64,000 bases of DNA, taken from positions 38,793,034-38,857,033 of the forward strand of contig OX419762.1 of the NCBI GenBank assembly GCA_948567375.1. The letters run 5' to 3'. This document shows positions 35,227 through 45,533 of the stretch, piece after piece. A program made the position numbers and the translations under genes. Under the pieces are notes generated by a model. The model was not told the origin of the DNA. It saw only the letters and a list, made by a program, of their open reading frames with translations, and searched no databases. Within the stretch, counting starts at the first letter, position 1; every line of letters starts with the position of its first letter. The stretch comes from Lunularia cruciata (Eukaryota; Streptophyta; Marchantiopsida; Lunulariales; Lunulariaceae).

Positions 35227-37686
35227 ATGGCTACAACTTCCTCTGTAGAGTCGCATAGAGCGGATTGGGACACACCATGCCCGGTGTGTCACCAACGCTT
35301 TACCTCACAAAGGGTAAAAATCCATGTGTGAAGGATACACAAGGATTATGATTGGACCACTTGGGATGCCACCGTGAGATGAGAGACCACATCGACAACG
35401 ATGATACTTGAGATTATGCATGCTTCTTCTATCCTTTCGTTGATCATTCCGAGGATACCAATCGAGTCGTGGGAGTGATTAGCTTCACAAACGGGTTGTA
35501 TTTTGTGGTTATTTGAAACTTGTTTTCCATATCCACATCTATTCAATGGGCTACCCTACACACTCCATGATGAGGCTAGATAGGCTTTTCATTTACCACT
35601 TGATCGTTTGGCATGTGATACCTTGGACGAGTTAGCATGGTTCTTATTCCTCTTACTCCCTTGATGGTGTCTTTGTTATGCTAGAAGGGGACATGCGGGG
35701 CATAGAGAGGTTTCTGCTAGATTTTGTTGATGCCAAGCGGGGGATTGGCGGCCCTTCAAGAGGAGTCTCTTGGGGCAATGCAATTTAGGAGACAAGCATT
35801 GCCACAAGATACCATAGAGTCCACTCAATTACGACGGTGTAGGACATTGGGTCAGGTGGGAGAGTTTAGTAGAGCAGCATGAGAACTACACCCTTTGTCT
35901 ATGGCGAGTCTTACTAATGAGACTATCTCTTCCCTACGCTTACTACATCCTATAGTAGTATATGGACTACCACTAGAGGTCTTAGATTATCAACTTGAGC
36001 AACCTTTATGACTTGATAGGTTGTTGTTTGCGCAAGCATTGTGCATTGCCCCTTGCCTTTCCTCAGAAGGCTTGTCAAGGATTGTTTATGAGCACCTTAG
36101 AGATTGCTTTCAAGCATATGATCATTCTAGTGGTTTTACCGTGTTCTTTAAGGTGGTTGTAGTATTAGCAAGAAGAGACATTCCTATGTTTGTTAGTTAG
36201 GTGTTAGGTGCTAGTCTGACTTCTTGTGATGGAGAAGGACATGGGTGGCATTAGACCAATTGCTATTGGAAAGATCTTTTTGCATTTGGTCAGTCGTACC
36301 ATTGTCATTTAGCATCATTTGCACTTTCAACAACACCTCAGTCCACATCAATTTGGAGTGACTACACCTGGAGGATGTGAGACATATCTCTAAGCATTAG
36401 GGCACTCTTAGATATCCATTCGGAGTGGGTCGTCCTACAAGTGGATGTTGAGAACACTTTTAATAATATCTCATGGGCATCCAACTTTAGAAATCTTAAG
36501 GAGGTTGGTGGATCTTTGGCGAGTCTCATTCGTTTTGTGTGGTCTTTTTATGGCTCTCTTGCTTCCTTTTACTACCAACACGATTGTTCATAGGAAGGAG
36601 TCACCATCTTGGAGTCAATTGTTGGTACATATTAGGGACATCCTTTGGGAGGACCCTTGTTTGCCATGGCTCACTTTAGAGGTCTCCTATTTACTATTTG
36701 GCCATGCCTGGTTGTGTATTTCCTTCCTTGGAAGATGATATACACATGTGGGCCTTGTAGATTGGATTAGGCAGGTCTTTGATCACTTGACTATTAAGCT
36801 ACATCTATTAGGCTTGAGAGTCAAGGTGTCAAAGTGTAAAGTATGGTCCCTTTTAGGTATCCCTCTCCACCTTGGGCTTCTAGATGGGTGTATCAAATCC
36901 ATAGATGGACTACGTGTTCTTGGAATGGCAATAGGATCCGAGGATTTTGTCACACACTTCTTAGATGCTGCCCTTGTAGAGGATATTCTCCATGTGAATG
37001 ACCTTCCATTACTAGGAGATCTATTGGTGGCATTTTGCATACTCTCCTCAAGTATTGCTCATTGACCATCCTACCTCATCCGTACAGTTCTTCCTTCATC
37101 GTCCTTCCTATCACATCTAAGAGCATTTGATAGGAGGATTATGGGAGCCTTTGGTGATATTATTAGACCCAAGGACATTTGAGTGTGTGATAGGGGATTT
37201 GGTACATAGATAAATGGCTTTGCTTATCTCATGTAGAGTGGTTTGCTTGCTATCTCTGGAGGAGATGACACTTATAGCATTTTTGGGTAGTTGGGCACTC
37301 TCAACACCCCTACTTTCTTGTCATTTTGTGGTTGTTGATAGGCCACTTTTGGAGACTTATGTGATAGAGGTGGAGGAGGGATCCTTTTTTCTCTAGATGT
37401 TATTGCGGTGGATGATTGGTAGTCTATCTCCACTACCATGAGAGGTTTTTCCACCTTTTTCTTCACTATTGTCAGATTGGACTAGAGGTTTATAGTCTTC
37501 CTTGATGGAACAAGAATGTGAGCATACGTTATGTTCTCTCTTAGTCGACTTGTCCATTCCTCATGCTACTAGAGCACATCTTTGCTCTTGCTCCAGCAAG
37601 GGTGCAGACTCTTGGATCCTAGCTCTACCGTGCATTAGGGCATTCCAACTCGCACTAGCTACAACGATCAGCTTTTGCTTAGGTTT
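35227..37686 (+). pseudogene. Non-LTR-type reverse transcriptase protein with N-terminal C2H2 finger, 5' part, broken
   Basis: The frame opens with ATG at 35227 and soon gives CPVCHQRFTSQRVKIHV, a C2H2-type finger (its second His follows a stop). Further on are VLQVDVENTFNNISW (RT motif with the first Asp, near 36440), GTY-GHPLGGPLFAMAHFRG (near 36625), FLPSLEDDIH-like sequence at 36720-36745 (the catalytic A-D-D box, here E-D-D), and LRVLGMAIGSEDF (near 36910). The C-terminal part includes RAHLCSCSSKGADSWILALP (37565-37625). Stops and shifts are numerous, so it is inactive. The gene is interrupted at 37686 by element 1; its continuation is at 63825. The orientation and motif order fit a LINE-like RT family of plants; no endonuclease domain was recognised. 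Confidence 0.65.
37682..37686. repeat. Target site duplication GGTTT, left copy (element 1)
   Basis: GGTTT directly precedes the TG of the left LTR and is repeated at 63825-63829 after the CA of the right LTR. This proves both LTRs belong to one insertion. Confidence 0.95.
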
Positions 37687-37790
37687 TGTAAAAGATTGAA
37701 TCCGAGGAGAGAAATAGGAGAATGGAAACTCACATTGGGACACTCAAATGAGAGAAAACTCCAAATGCCTAGCATGAGCTTTGGCTTTGG

Positions 37791-37799
37791 TATTTATAG
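37791..37799 (-). promoter_or_regulatory. TATA box of element 1, 3' LTR
   Basis: CTATAAATA on minus. The same box is at 63529-63537 in the other LTR. It lies 26-30 bp downstream of the nearest GAA/TTC palindrome. Confidence 0.65.
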
Positions 37800-37824
37800 G
37801 TGGCATACAAGGCCCTTGACAAGC

Positions 37825-38021
37825 TTCTCAAGAAGTTTCCTCAAGCCGCTTTCTTAGAGTGCAAGCCAAGTTAACTAAGAAGCTTCTCAAGAAACTTCCT
37901 TATAGAAGTCGCCTACTTGGCATGGAAGCTAAGCTAGTTGGAAGCTTCTAGAAGCTTCCTTCTAGAAGCTACTTACTTGAGGTGCAAGCTAAGTTAGCCG
38001 GGAAGCTTCCCAAGAAGCTTC
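37825..38021 (-). promoter_or_regulatory. Cluster of heat-shock-element-like sites in element 1, 3' LTR
   Basis: Heat shock factor trimers bind alternating GAA/TTC units with 2-nt gaps. This LTR has GAAgtTTC (37832-37839), GAAgcTTC (37879-37886), GAAacTTC (37891-37898), GAAgcTTCtaGAAgcTTC (37941-37958, four units in perfect register), TTCtaGAA (37960-37967), and GAAgcTTC twice (38002-38009, 38014-38021). All lie upstream of the TATA box on minus, as expected of U3 enhancer sites. Binding is inferred from sequence only. Confidence 0.55.
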
Positions 38022-38111
38022 CTAGATACTTTGGAATATTTTAGGCTAATTTGTCTTATGTGCTCCTTCGTGAGCCCGACTAACTTCGTCGCTAAACTCC
38101 ATATTGTTACA

Positions 38112-39420
38112 TATTCCCATGCTGCTAGTTGGTGACATCCTCGTCGCCAATGAAGCTTCAAATTCTTGGATGACCATTTGTGCATTCTGGAGGTGAGAAA
38201 CAGGTTCCCATGTGACATCATGAAGGGGTTACCCTTTCCAAAGGACCTTGTACTCTGTATGTTGGCAACGGCCTCGTTGAATCTGGCAATGCATGAGGAT
38301 ACAATCAACTTTGTACTCCTCATGATCATTGATAGGGACAGGAAGAGGGAGAGGTTGGACTTGAGAGGGAAAGGAAGAGGGGTTAGGAACAAAGGGGTTT
38401 AACTTGGAAACATGAAAGGTTGGATGGATACGCATGTGACAAGGCAAGGCAAGGCAAGTCAATAAGCAACAAGAGAGACAATTTGGGTGATATCAAAGTG
38501 TCCTATCCAATTAGGGGCAAGTTTACAAACTTGGGTATCAATTAGAAGAGGGAGGTTACTAGAGGATAGCATGACTTTATCACCAATTTCAAAGGTGAGA
38601 TCACGACGATGGTGGTCTGCATATTGTTTTTGGCGGTTCCAAGCAACAAGGAGGTGAGACTTGGCTTGTTGGTGAGATTGGAATATAATGGTCAAGAATG
38701 TGGAAGTATGAGGAACCTGAGATGGAGGGGGAGCAAGAAGAGAATCTGGAACAAGTGGATCTTGGCCAAAATTGAGAAAGAAAGGAGAAAATCCGGTGCT
38801 TGCCTGTTTGGAATTGTTGTAGGTAAATTCTGTAGCTACAAGATATTCATCCCAATTGGTATGGTGGACATTGACAAAAGCACATAACATATCCTCCAAT
38901 GTATGATTTGAATGTTTGGTTTGTCCATCAGTTTGAGGATGATAGGCCGTAGACAAAGCAAGCTTGGTGCCGAGTATCTGGAAGAGTGCTTACCAAAACT
39001 TCCCAATAAATCAAGGATCACGGTTGGAGATGAGTACACATGGCATCCCATGATGCTTGAAGACATTGTTGAAGTAGATTTGCACTAAGGTTGGAGCATC
39101 CACGGTATCACAAGTTGGTGCCAAGTGGATTTGCTTACTAAGCTTATCCAAAAACATCACAATTGCGGTGTGTCCTTGTTTTGTCTTTGGCAAGGATGTG
39201 ATGAGATCCAAGCTCACATGCTCCCAACAAGCAGATGGAAGTGCGAGTGGTTGAAGGAGTCCACTCTGCTTCTGGTTGCTGACCTTGTTACGTTGGTAAC
39301 TCTCACACGATCTGATGAATTCTCAAACATCTCGTGTCATGTCGGGCCACCACCATTGACGTTGGAGGGTACTCAAGGTCTTGTCCACACCCATGTGACC
39401 CACAATGGGTAAATCATGGG
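38112..39420 (-). pseudogene. Element 1 integrase and chromodomain
   Basis: On minus: a zinc-finger region (VGHMGVDKTL, then C-E-S-Y-Q near 39300), catalytic core WEHVSLDLITSLPKTKQGHT (near 39220) and HHGMPCVLISNRDP (39011), YHPQTDGQTKHSNHTLEDML (near 38940; the catalytic Glu of Q-x-E-x-x-N is Lys-His here), and FSPFFLNFGQDPLVP (near 38770). The linker RIHPTFHVSKLNPF (38400) leads to a chromodomain: EYKVDCILMHCQ, YKVLWKG (38229) and, after a shift, HDVTWEPVSHLQNAQ (near 38190). Chromodomains steer integration to marked chromatin. Stops and shifts, and the altered Glu, show it is dead. Confidence 0.85.
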
Positions 39421-39829
39421 CTTCTTGAAGACACAAAAGTCAAAGATCACCTTTAGCTGGAACATATTTCCGGTCCTCATGGAATAAAAGGCACTCCTTG
39501 ATGGAGAAGGTGTTGTACTCCTTATCGCATGCCGTACGGCAACCATGTACCATTTGGAAGAAGGGATCTTAGTGTAGAGCTGACTGAAACTCATTTGGAC
39601 CTTAGAGTCAACTGACACCATTGAAATTGCCATTGTGATGAGAGGAAGAGACTTCAAATCAGGTTGTCGTGATAAAGCATCAGGGATGACATGGAACCGA
39701 CCTGGTTTCTACTCAAGTTTGATGTCATACAATTGGAGTTGTTCCTCCCATCAATGATGTCTATTCTTCATGTGTTCCAAGTGTAAGGTCTGCAACAATG
39801 GTTTATGATTAGTTTGCATGATCACTTGT

Positions 39830-40450
39830 TTCCTCAAGAGGTGATGTCTCCATACCTTGGTGGCGTATACCATTGCAAGTTGTTCTTGATCTTGAGCAGA
39901 GTAGTTTCATTTAGCCGTATTGAGTCACCGAGATACAAAGGCAATGGGATGGAGTCCATCTGGGAATTCTTGTTGCAACACGACTCCAATTGCAAAGTTA
40001 GAAGCATCAAAATCAACCACACAGGGTAGTTGAGGATCATATGGTTGAAGAATGGGTCTTGAAGACACCATATGCTTTAACTTCTGGAATGCTTCTTCAT
40101 GCTTGGTGGTCCACTGGAAGCTCGAGTTCTTTCCCAAGAGGTCAGTCAATGGTGCAGCTACATGAGCATAATAATGGATGAATCGTCGGTAAAAATTGGC
40201 CAATCCATTGAATACCCGTATTTTTGTAGCATCCTTTGAGGTAGGCCAATCAATAATGGCCTCAATCTTCTCTTCTTCCATCTTGATCCCCTTTGATGAG
40301 ATCTTATGAGCCAAGAAGGTAACCTCCTTCTACCAAAAGGCACACTTTGACTTCTTGCGGTAAAATTTACATTATTGTAGTCATCTTAGGACTTCTCGCA
40401 TGATTCACATGTTTTGCCTCTGTCTTACTATAAATTAAGATATCATCCCA
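39830..40450 (-). pseudogene. Element 1 RT C-terminal half and RNase H start
   Basis: Starts right at the junction with element 2 with the catalytic DDILIYSKTEAKHV (40445-40405). HKISSKGIKMEEEKIEAIID and FNGLANFYRRFIHYYAHVAA (40300-40160) are the RT thumb/connection, and VVDFDASNFAIGVVLQQEF (near 39990) opens RNase H with its first Asp. The upstream part of the same RT is at 60958-61495. Reading across the two flanks restores a continuous RT domain order. Confidence 0.85.
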
Positions 40451-41029
40451 TGACAACCCGACAAATATCACTTTTGCGGTAATCGGGTAAGTAAAGTTTG
40501 TTCTCGTAGAGATACAAGTCAAAAATGTCCAAATACGAAGTCAAAGTTACAATTGTAGTTCTTCTTGGTTGCGTCTTTAATCTCTCCGGTAGAAACCACA
40601 CCTAGAAGAGAGTAACAAGCACTGATTTGCAGTATTGTCACAGATTAACACTCCTTAATCACAACACCTTTAATTTTTTCCAAACAATCTTGATTGTGAT
40701 GATTTAGGGTCTCCCAAAAATGACACTTCACTGTAAACTGACTTCACCTCAGAATTGTGTTCCACCCCTCCACTAAAGGCACAACTTCCTCAATCAAAAT
40801 TGCTTCACATCAACTTCACACTGTACTCACAAATGTAGAATACTACAAACACTACAATTCCTCTCAGATCTATCAAGGCATTGCTTGGATTGCACTTCAC
40901 TCAAGATCAAACACACAAAATGAAGATCAAGGCTGTGAAATCCAACATCCAACAAGCACTCTGGCTTGCACTTTGAATTTCTCCATACACTCACACACAC
41001 AATTGCAAAGCTGATACTCGGAATCAAGC

Positions 41030-43543
41030 TCAAGCAACGAGCACTTCTTCACAACACTTCGCTTTATCTATTCTCAGAAATAATGAGATCTGCTTCAAGA
41101 TCTCATATTCAACAATTTGTCTTTCCTTTGCTATGTCACTCTGCTTCACAAGTTCCTCTCGATACCTTGCTTCTCTCTTCAAGTTTTCTATCACTTGACT
41201 CTGCACTACTACATCCACTTGCAGTACTTCCCTTTCCTCCTTACCTTGGATTATACTCTTCTTCAACTCCGAGTTCTCTTCTTCTAGTCGTGCTAATACC
41301 TTCAGTACAATCTTCACCTCCGGACACTTTGACTGCATCTCCCTCTTCTTGTGTTCCAATTTCACCAACAAAGGACACACAACTTTGCGCAAGTACTCCA
41401 CTCCATCACTTGTGACTATTTCCACTTGCGGAGTGATCTCCTTCTTTACCTCTTCTTCTCTTGATACTCGCCTTCTTCTTTGCAATCGTCGTATCGGAAT
41501 GGACGCTTCACTCCCCAAACTAGCATTCTCCTCTTCCCTTGCCTTGCTTGGACCCGCATCACATTTTGCCTTTTGCTTGGACTGTGAGCCGGCCTGTCTT
41601 TCACTCAGGATGAACCTCTGATGGCTGTTATGGTAGCGCATCATGGACTAAGAAGGCAAGGAACCCGAACTCCATCATATTCCTCCAAGGCTAACACTCC
41701 AAGACTTAAGACATTGCTCACTAGAGAACTCAATGAGAGAGAGATAGTTGCAAATGAAAGGATGATGAGTACCTCCTCACCCCTTGTTCATATACTTGTG
41801 AAATAGTTACGTACCAAAGTTACTAATTACCGTAGTAACTCAAGTTACTAGACTAAAAGTCAAGTAAAGTCAAAAAGTAGAAAGGAATATCCATTCACAT
41901 GGGCATATTCCCCTTAGCATGTGGTCTTATCTTGACCCAACCACTTAGTCAAGGATTCCTTCACATGGGCTATCCTTGGACTAAAGAAGAATCCAAAACA
42001 AAAAGGCTTGCGGGCCCAAGAGTTCTCAACTCTTTCCTCAAAGCCAAACACCTAGGAATAATACCAAGTCAACACACTAAAATCCAAAATAGTGGTGCTC
42101 ATCTTTTCTACTTCCTCTGAAGTAAGGTCCCCTCTATCTTAGCTATGACTAACTTTAGCTAACCATGACTAATATAGAACCATCCTTTATCTCTATATAA
42201 ATAATATCTCTTAACTACTTGTAATACCAAGCTAAATATCACAATACTACACACATGCACAAATGGGTGTTATAGGACCAAACTCCTCTCTAAATGGTAA
42301 TCTTCTTCTCCTCTTGCTTGGGCACTTCGTCTTCTAACTTCGCATTACTCTCTTTCTCAAGCTCCATCCAAACTTCTTCTTCTGCTGTGGGCACCGACGT
42401 CATCTCCCCACCTTCATCGCTATCACTACTCATATTCCCACTCTGTAGTGTAAGCTTGGGTTCTTCCTTGCGTTCCAAGTCTTTGGACTTGCATTTGGCT
42501 TCACCCTCCAAGTCTTCTTCTGACAACGCGATCACCACTATACCTTTCCTCAAGTTTACCCTTCTGGTCTTCTGAGGTCTCGTTTTCTTGACGTCTTTGC
42601 CTTCTCCTTGTTGACTCTGCTTCTTTGACTTTGGTGTACTTACTTCCACATGTGCACTCTTCCCCGTCTGCGTGTAGTACTCATCATTGCTTCTGATTTG
42701 AAGAATGTATTGCTGCTCTTCCATGTTGACCTCCTTTCTTAAGTCGGGATGAAAATGCGACACCATTCTGTTGCACTCCGCCGCATTAAGCAGATTTAGC
42801 CCAAGGTAGAAATGTGCTGCAAACGGCACAATGTAATGTGGAGGCGACTTATCCCGCAAATTCCACACCATTTGCCTTGTTCTCCCATGGAAGCACCTTG
42901 CCTAGTTGATTGGCTCTCCCGCAAACATCTTACGGAAGAACACCGCTTGGTGTTTCATCACATAAGTCGTTCTCTCCGGCTTCAAGATTGCCATGAGAGC
43001 ACTCACGATCTCTCTCTTGACCGGATCCTTGTAAATCTCTACTTTCTACCTATTCTTCTTCTGCTTTAAAGAGAATGCATCCCTCACTTCTTGGGTTTCT
43101 TCAGCTACCTCTCCATTCTCCAAGAACGTGACACCCTGCTCCGCGCCTGCCTCTCTTTTGAGTACTAATCTCCAATCCGACTCCGTCCAACAAGCCGGAT
43201 TTCCTCTCTTCCCCTCTTCCTCGGGGCCATCAAGACACTTACTCTTGATTATCTTGGTCATGAATCCTGGAAAACTAACATTCCAATTCCACGCCAAGAA
43301 TGTGATCCAAAGTCGGCTCAAGACTTTGATCCTTGCAATCACATCTAACATCCAAATTGCATGATTTCTCACTACAAATTTGGAGTTCTTCTTTCCTCCT
43401 CCCATCTTTCTTTCTTTCTCACTGTCTCTTAGGTTAGCTCTCTCGAATTCTCCCCTACACACTAGCGCGTCTTCAACTCTACTTCCCTTCCCATGATCTC
43501 TTGTAGGATGACTCCTCAACGGCAAAGGAAAATTGCTCGACAT
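41030..43543 (-). pseudogene. ORF inside element 2 LTR, copy in 3' LTR (about 605 codons, unknown)
   Basis: Read on minus in one frame from ATG at 43543 to 41030, if the solo LTR and its 4-bp duplication (696 bp, a multiple of three) are removed. Three TAG stops interrupt it, two of them matching sense codons in the other copy (Trp in GEPINWARCF, Gln in KKITIQRGVW). Visible parts: NHAIWMLDVIARI, WNWNVSFPGFMTKIIKSKCL, SALMAILKPERTTYVMKHQA, MVWNLRDKSPPHYIVPFAAH, a Lys/Glu/Ser-rich linker, and a C-terminal coiled coil (LARLEEENSELKKSIIQ, ENLKREARYREELVKQ). I do not recognise the family; the middle part is reminiscent of plant transposon-associated domains of unknown role. Confidence 0.6.
41579..42278 (-). 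mobile_element. Solo LTR of the element 3 family with GGAC target duplication
   Basis: 41583-42274 is 692 bp, the same length as both LTRs of element 3, from TGTGAGCCGG to GGGTGTTATA. It differs from them by scattered substitutions, including the terminal CA becoming TA. GGAC at 41579-41582 is repeated at 42275-42278. It arose by recombination between LTRs of an earlier insertion and cuts the LTR-borne ORF of element 2. Confidence 0.95.
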
Positions 43544-43944
43544 TGCTTCGTTGTTAGCCCGATTTTGATAGAGTGGCGCCTTCTTCGTCTCTCTTCAATT
43601 TGTGTTTCTACCAAGAAATCATACCTCTTGCATGCGCTTGTGATTGTCAAGTGTACTTCACGCGTATGACCGCCGATTTTTAAACGGTCCCTTCTTGAGT
43701 TTCTCACCCCAAAGAAAAGTTGTTACACTGTCCTCGCCTTGGGTTGAGCACTTCCCGATATGAAGACTTTTTACTTTGGGTTGTATGCTGACAGGGCAAG
43801 TCCGAGTACTTTGCCTTATGAACCGAAGCCACGTTACCTTGAAGAGTCTTTTCTTTGCCTTCTTTGGCCATACATGCACAATCCGACTTCTCTATACACT
43901 TCTTCTTCTCCATTTCCAAAAAAACAAAAAATGTGGGTACCACA

Positions 43945-43962
43945 TACCCACTCCCTCAAATG
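43945..43962 (-). other. Polypurine tract of element 2
   Basis: On minus GAGGGAGTGGGTA lies directly before the TG of the 3' LTR, as expected for plus-strand priming. Confidence 0.7.
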
Positions 43963-44043
43963 TGAGTGTCCCCGCGAACATAGACTTTGGGTGTCTTAGA
44001 AACTTCCGAGTCTATGGTCCAATATCTCTGAACTCTCCACCCA

Positions 44044-44789
44044 TTAACTCGAGTGGCAAAAGGATTTCCCTCTAGGTCTACAAGTTGAATGGACCCATTT
44101 CCATAAAAGATGAAGAACTCGATAAGGCCACATCCATCTCAAATGCAACTTTCTTGGAAAAAATATTCGGCAATTGTCATATAACAAAACCAAATCTCCT
44201 TTGCGCACAACCATAGGCTTGATATGCTTATCGTGCCTGACTTTCCTCTGCGCTTGTACTTCCTTTGTGGTTTGCATTGCATTGTCTCTTTTCTCTTCTA
44301 ACCACATTAGTTGATGGATCCAAAGATCCTGGCTTTCTTCCTCCGAGAGTTGTTCTTTGCAAAGAATCCAATATGTCGGTACTTCAAATTCAACTGGTAG
44401 TATGGGATGCAAGCCATATGTCAAGAAGTATGTAGTTTGTTTGGTTGTAATATTTTCTGTCGTTCAATATGCCCACAACGTGGCTGGTAATTTTGTATCC
44501 CAATCATAGGCATAATTGATAGTCACCTTATTTAAAATTTTGCAAAGTAACCCATTTGCCTTTTCCGTTAAGGCATTTGCTTTTGGGTTATAAGGAGTCG
44601 TCTTCTGATGTTTAATCTGAAAGTAATTGGTTGACACCTCAATTACAGAGTTCAAAAAATGTGTCCCTCAGTCACTGACCAATTCCAGAGGACACCCATA
44701 TCGGGAGATGATGTTTCAAAAGAAAAATTCCGCCACGGTTTTGGCATTATCTCTACAAGTTGCTTCAACTTTGACCATCTTGGTAGCAT
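44044..44789 (-). pseudogene. Element 2 integrase, C-terminal part
   Basis: Minus-strand pieces SRYGCPLELVSD (near 44690), HQKTTPYNPKANALTEKANG (44600, with catalytic Glu in L-T-E-K-A-N), DWDTKLPATLWAY (44464) and, after a stop, LTYGLHPILPVEFEVPTYWI and KGDLVLLYDN. The N-terminal part lies beyond element 3 at 52626-53303. A TAA/TGA-type interruption and shifts are present. Confidence 0.85.
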
Positions 44790-44793
44790 AGTC

Positions 44794-45485
44794 TGTGAGC
44801 CGGCCTGTCTCTCACTCAGGATGAACCTCTGATGGCTATTATGGTAGCGCACCATGGACTAAGAAGGCAAGGAACCCCAACTCCATCATACTCCTCCAAG
44901 GCTAACACTCCAAGACTCAAGACATTGCTCACTAGAGAACTCAATGAGAGAGAGATAGTTGCAAATGAAAGGATGATGAGTACCTCCTCACTCCTTGTTT
45001 ATATACTTGTGAAATAGTTACGTACCAAAGTTACTAATTACCGTAGTAACTCAAGTTACTAGACTAAAAGTCAAGTAAAGTCAAAAAGTAGAAAGGAATA
45101 TCCATTCACATGGGCATATTCCCCTAAGCATGTGGTCTTATCTTGACCCAACCACTAAAGCAAGGATTCCTTCACATGGGCTATCCTTGGACTAAAGAAG
45201 AATCCAAAACAAAAAGGCTTGCGGGCCCAAGAGTTCTCAACTCTTTCCCCAAAGCCAAACACCTAGGAATAATACCAAGTCAACACACTAAAATCCAAAA
45301 TAGTGGTGCTCATCTTTTCTACTTCCTCTAAAGTAAGGTCCCATCTATCTTAGCTATGACTAACTTAAGCTAACCATGACTAATATAGAACCATCCTTTA
45401 TCTCTATATAAATAATATCTCTTAAGTACTTGTAATACCAAGCTAAATATCACAATACCACACACATGCACAAATGGGTGTTACA
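44794..45485 (-). repeat. Element 3, 3' LTR (692 bp)
   Basis: TGTGAGCCGG to GTGTTACA on +. An AT-rich TATA-like region is at 45404-45417 (TATTATTTATATAG on minus). A set of GTTACT/AGTAAC words around 45020-45060 forms short internal palindromes. Confidence 0.95.
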
Positions 45486-45498
45486 TTTACCCCCGGAC
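45486..45498 (-). other. Polypurine tract of element 3
   Basis: GGGGGTAAA on minus directly abuts the TG of the 3' LTR. Confidence 0.75.
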
Positions 45499-45533
45499 TA
45501 AGTTTTCACTTTGTCCTCAAAGTGAAGGTCTCT

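Larger units (their letters stand above)
37687..38111 (-). repeat. Element 1, 3' LTR (425 bp)
   Basis: Begins TGTAAAAGATTG and ends ATATTGTTACA on +. It matches 63425-63824 throughout, with about 25 bp more in the palindrome-rich part (an extra TTCCTTCTAGAAGC segment). The LTR holds a TATA box and palindromes listed separately. Confidence 0.95.
40451..43944 (-). repeat. Element 2, 3' LTR (about 2.8 kb plus solo LTR insert)
   Basis: 40451-41087 matches 57949-58585 and 42279-43944 matches 59275-60957, with many C/T and G/A differences. The interval 41088-41550 has no counterpart in the other LTR. A solo LTR of the element 3 family occupies 41583-42274. Confidence 0.85.

Noticed and set aside
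43064-43070. TTTAAAG slippery heptamer suggesting programmed -1 frameshifting in the LTR ORF
   Set aside because: The other LTR copy has TTCAAAG, and the apparent frame change in that copy is explained by a 1-bp deletion near 60010. In the 3' LTR copy the frame is continuous apart from stops.
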